Source of the DNA: Melioribacteraceae bacterium
GTDB taxonomy: Bacteria; Bacteroidota; Ignavibacteria; Ignavibacteriales; Melioribacteraceae
DNA: 11,651 nt
Direction: 5' to 3'
NCBI GenBank assembly: GCA_015486905.1
Contig: WFQV01000398.1
Coordinates: 1 to 11,651, forward strand
Positions 7,461-11,651 of this stretch are shown here, in pieces (within the stretch, counting starts at the first letter, position 1; each line of letters begins with the position of its first letter). The notes under the pieces were generated by a model, which searched no databases, had not been told where the DNA came from, and was given only the letters and a program-made list of their open reading frames with translations. A program made the translations under genes and the position numbers.

Positions 7461-7748
7461 CTACTGATTGCTATTTACAAATTGTATTATTAATGTTTTG
7501 CCAAGGGTTTCGGCATATTTATTTAAGGTTGATAACCTAATATCCTCTGCGTGGTTCTCTATTCTGGAAATAACCGATTTCTTCGTTTTTAATTTTGCTG
7601 CTAATTCTTCTTGTGTTATTCCCGAATCTTTTCTCATCTGTCGTAAGATTACACCTATCTTAAAATTCTGATATCCTATCTCGTAATCTTTCTCAAATTC
7701 GGGGTCACTCTTTTTCCGTTTCGCTATGTATTCTTGTAAGTCACTCAT
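7461..7748 (-). CDS. HigA-type antitoxin, XRE-family helix-turn-helix
   Basis: This 95-aa protein has an XRE/Cro helix-turn-helix domain at residues about 31-87 (LRQMRKDSGITQEELAAKL, then KKSVISRIEN as the recognition region). In HigBA modules the antitoxin binds the toxin and represses the shared promoter. The ATG overlaps the stop of the toxin gene by four bases (ATGA, 7748-7745), so the two are translationally coupled; AGGA at 7762-7759 may help. The N-terminal 30 residues, rich in Lys and Glu, may contact the toxin. The gene order, toxin first, is the HigBA order. The HTH call is very secure; the antitoxin role rests on the neighbour. Confidence 0.9.
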   Translation of the reverse strand: MSDLQEYIAKRKKSDPEFEKDYEIGYQNFKIGVILRQMRKDSGITQEELAAKLKTKKSVISRIENHAEDIRLSTLNKYAETLGKTLIIQFVNSNQ

Positions 7749-8098
7749 AATTTTGGTTTCCTTTTTAAATAATCAATTTTCCTTTTTTCAGCTAATTTAA
7801 TTTCTTTTTTCGGAGTTTTCCGAGACTTCTTTACAAAACCGTTAGTAAGAATAATAAGATTTTCTTCGTCAAAAAATCCAAGAAGTCTGAATATGTTTGA
7901 AGAAGAAACAACTCTCACTTCCCAAATGTCATCCGTATTTACTAACTTTTTAAAATATTGTTTTGGAACAATTTGGTATTCTTCAATAAGTTCAAGAACC
8001 CAAGTAATTTTTTGAGCTTGCTTACCTGGCAAAGAATCAAGAAAATCAATAATCGGAGATTTACCGGAACTATTTTTATAAAAATTGACTTTTCTCAT
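7745..8098 (-). CDS. HigB-like toxin, RelE/ParE superfamily (phage Gp49-like)
   Basis: This 117-aa protein is of the usual size for the family. Recognisable parts are SPIIDFLDSL (14-23), the KL...DDIWEVRV strand pair (51-63), FRLLGFF (70-76) and the conserved NGFVKKSRKTPKKEI (86-100), followed by a helix rich in Lys (KLAEKRKIDYLKRK). Members usually cleave mRNA in or near the ribosome; here that is inferred from family. The ATG lies only eight bases from a perfect palindrome and has no Shine-Dalgarno sequence. The gene overlaps the antitoxin gene by four bases. Gene symbols are left empty because chromosomal modules of this type have no settled name. Confidence 0.9.
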   Translation of the reverse strand: MRKVNFYKNSSGKSPIIDFLDSLPGKQAQKITWVLELIEEYQIVPKQYFKKLVNTDDIWEVRVVSSSNIFRLLGFFDEENLIILTNGFVKKSRKTPKKEIKLAEKRKIDYLKRKPKL

Positions 8099-8102
8099 AA
8101 TT

Positions 8103-8124
8103 CAAAGTTAGCAATTGTGCTAAC
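8103..8124 (-). promoter_or_regulatory. Likely operator/promoter of the toxin-antitoxin operon
   Basis: A perfect palindrome, GTTAGCA-ATTG-TGCTAAC (8107-8124), ends eight bases before the toxin ATG. Autoregulated toxin-antitoxin operons typically have such a site for the antitoxin HTH dimer. On the minus strand TAACTTTG (8110-8103) fits the TAnnTTTG -7 box of Bacteroidota promoters and overlaps one half-site, so binding would block it. A TTTG 24 bases further upstream is slightly too far for the usual -33 box. The palindrome is certain; operator and promoter roles are inferred. Confidence 0.65.
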
Positions 8125-8281
8125 AATATTCAAGCAAAATTAACAATGGAAAATTTCGGGCACGAGTTTAAATTCGTTGGCAAAATTTAGAAGAAAGAAA
8201 AATACCAAAGTAAGCAATTAGGAAAATTAAAGAAATTCACTAGGAGATTTAGTTAGAGAAAGCAATAAAATTTTACTCCCC

Positions 8282-8317
8282 AAAAGTTATTAGATATTTA
8301 AAAATCTAATGACTTTT
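8282..8317. repeat. AT-rich inverted repeat
   Basis: Arms of 14 bp (AAAAGTTATTAGAT at 8282-8295 and ATCTAATGACTTTT at 8304-8317) pair with one mismatch around an 8-base loop. It is the first of six consecutive inverted repeats and could form the distal terminator of the methyltransferase operon on the minus strand. Confidence 0.75.
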
Positions 8318-8325
8318 ATTAAACT

Positions 8326-8366
8326 GTAGGATGCACAACCCCGCAAAATGCGGGGGCGACACCTAC
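8326..8366. repeat. GTAGG...CCTAC palindromic element 1
   Basis: It is framed by GTAGG (8326-8330) and CCTAC (8362-8366). Inside, CCCCGCA (8339-8345) and TGCGGGG (8349-8355) form a perfect 7-bp stem with an AAA loop. The flanking part is imperfect. Confidence 0.7.
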
Positions 8367-8384
8367 TTGTAAGCTGTCCAAACG

Positions 8385-8422
8385 GTAGGGACCCCGCATT
8401 TGGCAGGGCGAGTTGTCCCTAC
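8385..8422. repeat. GTAGG...CCTAC palindromic element 2
   Basis: Perfect 8-bp terminal arms, GTAGGGAC (8385-8392) and GTCCCTAC (8415-8422), enclose a degenerate centre that still carries CCCCGCA (8392-8398), as in element 1. Confidence 0.7.
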
Positions 8423-8448
8423 AATTAAAAAAAATCATTTTTAAAATT

Positions 8449-8477
8449 GTAGGAGGCGCAAAATTTGCGCCCCCTAC
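8449..8477. repeat. GTAGG...CCTAC palindromic element 3
   Basis: Arms of 14 bp, GTAGGAGGCGCAAA (8449-8462) and TTTGCGCCCCCTAC (8464-8477), pair with one mismatch around a single base, giving an almost perfect palindrome. CCTACAATT after element 2 (8418-8426) and AATTGTAGG here (8445-8453) are also complementary, so the element ends may extend to AATTGTAGG...CCTACAATT. Confidence 0.8.
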
Positions 8478-8510
8478 TACTAAATATTGTTTCTTTGCCG
8501 CCTCTTTGTA

Positions 8511-8565
8511 ACGTAGTTTGCTTATCCCGTCCCGAAAATTCTCGGGACGGGAGGGCAAACTGCGT
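8511..8565. repeat. Two-part hairpin with CCCGTCCCGA core
   Basis: An inner perfect 11-bp stem (TCCCGTCCCGA 8525-8535 with TCGGGACGGGA 8542-8552) is extended, after a small internal loop, by an outer 11-bp stem (ACGTAGTTTGC 8511-8521 with GCAAACTGCGT 8555-8565, one G-U). The CCCGA/TCGGG core is shared with the hairpins at 29-44 and 151-166. Confidence 0.8.
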
Positions 8566-8572
8566 AAATTTT

Positions 8573-8634
8573 TAGCACAGATTGACCGCCTCGACAACGA
8601 CGGTCTCGTTGTCGGGACTAATCAATCTGTGCTA
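8573..8634. repeat. Nested inverted repeat
   Basis: Perfect 13-bp outer arms, TAGCACAGATTGA (8573-8585) and TCAATCTGTGCTA (8622-8634), enclose a perfect 9-bp inner pair, CGACAACGA (8592-8600) and TCGTTGTCG (8606-8614), with a CGGTC loop. It begins 105 bases beyond the methyltransferase stop codon. Without a T-run on the minus strand it is a poor intrinsic terminator. Confidence 0.85.
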
Positions 8635-8738
8635 CGATTGACAGTTAAATTTTTTTTGCTGTAATAAGTTCAACATATTTTCCGCGCATAACGTAGCAGT
8701 AGATCTCCACCGTAACCCCGAGCTAGGTTGGTAAAAAA

Positions 8739-10175
8739 TCAAACCTCGTTGGGGAGGATAATTTTGCCCGTACGATGTGCTCGTGGGAATTGACTTTTAA
8801 GCCCGTCTTTTGTTGAAGTAGCCATCCCCACAAAATAATCTCCGTACTTTATTATTTTTTGTCCCGGTTCAAGTTTAATTGATTTAATTATTCCGCCGTC
8901 GAGGTAAGTTCTTAATTCTTCGAGCGTTTGAAGTTCGACCATGTTCTTTGTTGCATATTTGCCTATTAACTGTGCGGCTTGTGTGTGTAAATGCGTTGCG
9001 TTTCTGTTGTCGATATTGCCGAACTTTGTCCCCACGCGGTTAAATGGAGCAAGACTTTCAGCAAACCAATTTTTGTTAATGTAAAAAATATCTTTATTCT
9101 TAAGTATGTATTTGAATTCATTTAATGTTTCTCTTTTAAAACCGAACTTCTCTTCAATGTCGTTCAAATATTGTGAGATGCTTTTGTCTTCGGCAGTAAC
9201 GATTTTATCTTTTCGTTTTTGAGGGATTGCTTTCTCCTTACCTTCCGTATCGCCGGTTTTACGAAGTTTAGCCACGAAGAATCCCTCGGACTGAATTTCC
9301 CATGGAATTATCCGTCTGCATTTTTTTAGCTCGGGGTTAAGATTTTCCTTCCCGTATTTCGTAAACGCCGGGTGGGAAGGAACGGGCAAATCTATTTCAA
9401 GGAGTTCGACGGGGTATTTTTTCAATACGGTTTGGATTACGAGCTCGTTTTCTTCGAGTGTTAATGTACAAGTTGAGTAAACAATTTCCCCGCCCACCTT
9501 AGCCATTTTTATTGCGGAGATTAAAAGTCTCAGCTGGAGATTGGCTATTTTCTCCATCTGCTTGTTGTTCCACCAATTGGTTACTTCGTCTTTTTTTTGA
9601 ATAATACCCAGTGCGCTGCACGGGGCGTCCACAAGAATTTTATCGAAGTAAGAATCGTAAATTTTTGAAAGTAGTTCGCCTTTGAAGTTAAGAACCCCTA
9701 CGTTGACTGAATTTAATTTGTCTAAGTTGTGAACAAGACTGCGTAAGCGAGGAACGCTGATTTCATTAGCGTAAAGCGTACCGCGATTATTCATCAGTTC
9801 CGATAGCTCCGTTGTTTTTGAGCCCGGTGCGGCACACAAATCGAGCGTTCGCTCATCTTCCGAAGGGTTAAGCACAAGTGGAGGAATCATTGAGGAAAGA
9901 CTTTGGATGTAGTACTTTCCCAAAATGTACTCTAATGTTTTCCCGGCATTTTCCAAGCCAGTTGTGATTAAATAAGCAAAGTCAACATTCGGGATGCTCT
10001 TTAATTTAATTCCGTAAGCACTAAGATTTTTAATAATCCGCTCCTCGTTGCAGGTTCGGTTTAGCCTTACGTAGTAGGACGGTTCGCTAAAGATGTACTC
10101 CTCGTAGCGTTTGGCATATTCTTCGCTGAAGTTTTCAGTTAAGTAATTTGTAATATTTTTGCCAAGCCCGCTCAA
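8739..10175 (-). CDS. rsmF: RsmF-like 16S rRNA m5C methyltransferase (NOL1/NOP2/Sun family)
   Basis: This 478-aa protein (E. coli RsmF has 479) would methylate C5 of a cytosine in rRNA using S-adenosylmethionine. The SAM-binding motif is LCAAPGSKT (113-121). DAPCS (183-187, Cys186) and STCT (234-237, Cys236) hold the two cysteines of the family, used for release and for covalent attack. Residues about 345-478 form the C-terminal PUA-like part (RNATHLHTQAAQLIG near 391-405). The start is a TTG at 10175-10173, overlapping the TGA of the previous gene as TTGA; no ATG lies near it in frame, so coupled translation is likely. It is the last gene of the operon with lgt. The family is very secure; RsmF rather than a related RsmB/NOP enzyme is judged from length and the C-terminal domain. 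Confidence 0.88.
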   Translation of the reverse strand: MSGLGKNITNYLTENFSEEYAKRYEEYIFSEPSYYVRLNRTCNEERIIKNLSAYGIKLKSIPNVDFAYLITTGLENAGKTLEYILGKYYIQSLSSMIPPLVLNPSEDERTLDLCAAPGSKTTELSELMNNRGTLYANEISVPRLRSLVHNLDKLNSVNVGVLNFKGELLSKIYDSYFDKILVDAPCSALGIIQKKDEVTNWWNNKQMEKIANLQLRLLISAIKMAKVGGEIVYSTCTLTLEENELVIQTVLKKYPVELLEIDLPVPSHPAFTKYGKENLNPELKKCRRIIPWEIQSEGFFVAKLRKTGDTEGKEKAIPQKRKDKIVTAEDKSISQYLNDIEEKFGFKRETLNEFKYILKNKDIFYINKNWFAESLAPFNRVGTKFGNIDNRNATHLHTQAAQLIGKYATKNMVELQTLEELRTYLDGGIIKSIKLEPGQKIIKYGDYFVGMATSTKDGLKSQFPRAHRTGKIILPNEV

Positions 10176-10600
10176 AACCGTTGCAAATCCAATGATAGGA
10201 AAATTTTTGCGGCAATGCGGTTAAAGTTAGGCGAAGAGGGAAACTCGTTTGAAAAGTTCTTCAATATTAAGCGTAAGAAATCGTCTAAATATTTGTCCAC
10301 ATTTTTTACGGTTTTAAAAAGTATTTCTTTCTTTCGCGGCACAGGGAAAGAGTCGGGCTTTTTGCGTGAAGCGTAGATGTAATATTTTGCCTCGTCCAAC
10401 GAAGGCAGCGTTAGAACGGTGTTTCCTTGTGTGTCAATCAATTCGAAAGAACCGAAGAATTCGGCGCCGAGCGACAACCGTTTGCCGCCATTGTTAAAGA
10501 TTTCCACATCTTCGGTTTCCAAGAAATCTTCCGGGAAGTTCTTTTCGTATTCTCGTTTGAATTTTTCCACCCAAAATTTAACGAATTCTTTTTCGCTCAT
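10172..10600 (-). CDS. Conserved-looking protein of unknown function
   Basis: I do not recognise this 142-aa protein. It has no signal peptide or membrane segment and looks like a soluble, charged cytoplasmic protein: a Lys/Glu-rich helical start (residues 1-25), a beta-like middle (about 30-68, KRLSLGAEFFGSFELIDTQG), the segment PSLDEAKYYIYASRKKPDSFPVP (67-89, read in two parts: PSLDEAKYYIYA and SRKKPDSFPVP) and a helical end. It starts six bases after the lgt stop codon, with AAAGGT directly before the ATG, and its TGA overlaps the TTG start of the methyltransferase gene. The tight packing on both sides is good evidence that it is a real gene. Its role may relate to the envelope or to the ribosome, but nothing in the sequence decides this. 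Confidence 0.82.
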   Translation of the reverse strand: MSEKEFVKFWVEKFKREYEKNFPEDFLETEDVEIFNNGGKRLSLGAEFFGSFELIDTQGNTVLTLPSLDEAKYYIYASRKKPDSFPVPRKKEILFKTVKNVDKYLDDFLRLILKNFSNEFPSSPNFNRIAAKIFLSLDLQRF

Positions 10601-10606
10601 ACCTTT

Positions 10607-11419
10607 TTATGCCCGGTGATTATTTCCCTTTTGTTCTTTATCGGGGATAGGTTTGAATTTTACTTTGTAAAGAAGTATCAACCCGGCCAGCACAAAGGGA
10701 ATGCTGAGGAGTTGTCCCATATCGAGGGGAAGAGCTTGTTCCCAAGGTTCTTGCGGTGCTTTGAGGAATTCAACAAAAAATCTAAATGTAAAAATGAGCG
10801 TTAGGAAAAGTCCGAAAAGGTAACCGTCGTTTAGCTTTGCGCCGTACTTTTTGTAAAGCCAAAAGAGAATAAAGAATATTATCAGATAAGCAAGCGCTTC
10901 GTAAATTTGCGTCGGGTGGCGGGGAATATCGTCAACGCGTTCAAAAACGAAAGACCAAGGTAAGCTTGTGGGCTTGCCGATTATTTCGGAATTAAAAAGA
11001 TTGCCGGTTCGAATGAAAGCGCCCGCAAGTGCAACGGTAATTACTATTCTGTCCATTACCCAAAGGAAAGATTGGTCGGGCTTCCTTTTGGAATAGAGCC
11101 AAATGGCGAGTAGAATCCCAATTCCCGCACCGTGGCTTGCAAGACCGCCTTTCCAAATTAATAATATTTCAATCGGATGACTTAAGTAAAATTCGGGATT
11201 GTAGAATAAACAGTGACCAAGCCGGGCACCAATTACGGTTCCCAAAATCATGTACCAGAGCAAGTCATTTAAATCGCTTTCTTTTTTGTCTTCAGCTTTG
11301 TAAATCCTGCGAACTATTTCGTAACCGATTATGAAAGCCGTTGCGAAGAGTAATCCGTACCACCTAATGTGGAAAGGTCCGATTGAAAAGATTTCCGGGT
11401 TTACGTTCCATTTAATCAT
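10607..11419 (-). CDS. lgt: Prolipoprotein diacylglyceryl transferase
   Basis: This 270-aa inner-membrane enzyme transfers diacylglycerol from phosphatidylglycerol to the lipobox cysteine of prolipoproteins, the first step of lipoprotein maturation. It has about seven membrane segments. Family landmarks are HIRWYG (17-22, Tyr21), the SHGAG motif (95-99, His96, matching the essential His103 of E. coli), the signature FIRTGNLFNSEIIG (135-148, Arg137, Asn140), RHPTQIYEA (167-175) and RFFVEF (213-218, Arg213). Length is normal. It is the first gene of the operon. Upstream, TAAATTTG (11466-11459) fits a Bacteroidota -7 box, but no matching -33 box was found. A weak AGAGA precedes the ATG. The lipoprotein at 6599-7327 is an obvious kind of substrate. 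Confidence 0.97.
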   Translation of the reverse strand: MIKWNVNPEIFSIGPFHIRWYGLLFATAFIIGYEIVRRIYKAEDKKESDLNDLLWYMILGTVIGARLGHCLFYNPEFYLSHPIEILLIWKGGLASHGAGIGILLAIWLYSKRKPDQSFLWVMDRIVITVALAGAFIRTGNLFNSEIIGKPTSLPWSFVFERVDDIPRHPTQIYEALAYLIIFFILFWLYKKYGAKLNDGYLFGLFLTLIFTFRFFVEFLKAPQEPWEQALPLDMGQLLSIPFVLAGLILLYKVKFKPIPDKEQKGNNHRA

Positions 11420-11586
11420 TTAATCTCTGTTTCTTTTTTCGTTCAAAAAGACAAACAACAAATTTAATCAATTAAAGCAATAATTGTAATTAAAAAATGG
11501 TACCGGTTTAAAATTGGTGGTAAAAAATAAAAAAAAGAAGAAAGAAGAAACTAGAAATAAGAAATAGTTAAACGCGAGACGCCCGC

Positions 11587-11623
11587 CTTCGTCTGCGCTT
11601 CGCTTGACTACGTCGTGACAAGC
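11587..11623 (-). repeat. Inverted copy of the left-edge repeat
   Basis: On the minus strand, 11623-11606 matches 13-30 at 17 of 18 bases, and 11608-11587 is identical to 69-90 and 110-131 (22 bp). Further out, GGACCTGTC is also seen in reverse near the window end (11640-11649). The stretch 11520-11570 before it is purine-rich and simple in composition. The copies face each other across almost the whole window. Confidence 0.85.
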
Positions 11624-11651
11624 AAAAGGTAAGACGCTAGACAGGTCCTAC

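Larger units (their letters stand above)
8125..8738. other. Intergenic region rich in inverted repeats
   Basis: Between the toxin promoter and the methyltransferase gene there is no credible gene. Bases 8125-8281 are AT-rich and without visible structure. From 8282 to 8634 six inverted repeats follow one another, described separately. A 92-codon open frame across 8319-8597 is made of these repeats and is rejected. Bases 8635-8738 hold only a very short possible frame. No classic terminator with a T-run was found for the methyltransferase operon; one of the hairpins may serve. Confidence 0.75.

Noticed and set aside
8319..8597. Open frame of 92 codons across the inverted-repeat cluster
   Set aside because: It is fully made of palindromic elements, so coding is very unlikely.
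8573..8634. Insertion sequence ends (inverted terminal repeats)
   Set aside because: The arms are perfect, but only 36 bases lie between them and no target duplication or transposase is visible; kept as an inverted repeat only.
8645..8710. Possible 21-codon frame on the minus strand (GTG start, EIYCYVMRGKYVELITAKKI)
   Set aside because: The start faintly recalls the first strand of GIY-YIG nucleases, but seven residues are not enough and no remnant of the motif follows; at most a degraded fragment.

Overview
The window most resembles a chromosome segment from the Ignavibacteria/Bacteroidota side of the FCB group. The main evidence is the C-terminal sorting domain on the first protein (YQNYPNPF near the start, SGIYFYRL and a final KMILLK), which marks cargo of the type IX secretion system. 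A large Asp-box propeller protein of a kind common in these bacteria and lipobox lipoproteins fit this. The lineage is inferred, because no rRNA or marker gene is present.

All seven confident protein genes lie on the minus strand, so the window reads from right to left. From the right edge: (1) lgt, an unrecognised 142-aa protein and an RsmF-like rRNA m5C methyltransferase form a tight three-gene operon (11419 to 8739). (2) A 640-base gap holds six inverted repeats in a row. (3) A HigB/HigA toxin-antitoxin pair (8098 to 7461) has a perfect palindrome just upstream that looks like its operator. (4) A lipoprotein of 242 aa has a carboxypeptidase-regulatory-like domain. (5) Almost 1 kb without a gene is a mosaic of short repeated phrases. 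(6) An exported 1085-aa Asp-box propeller protein is followed by a clear intrinsic terminator. (7) A secreted 616-aa protein resembling a clan GH-A glycoside hydrolase carries the T9SS sorting domain. (8) The left edge carries 41-bp tandem repeats, and part of that repeat reappears inverted at the right edge.

The genes are mostly ordinary: envelope and secretion functions, rRNA modification, and one toxin-antitoxin module. Lgt would lipidate proteins such as the lipoprotein at 6599-7327. The two large exported proteins could act on carbohydrate or protein outside the cytoplasm, but no substrate can be read from the sequence.

The unusual content is the repeats. At least four families of short palindromic or tandem elements occupy the gaps. 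One palindrome also lies in frame inside the sorting domain of the 616-aa protein, and a copy of another repeated phrase covers that gene's stop codon. I found no CRISPR array, tRNA, rRNA, insertion sequence with a transposase, or clearly new multi-gene system.
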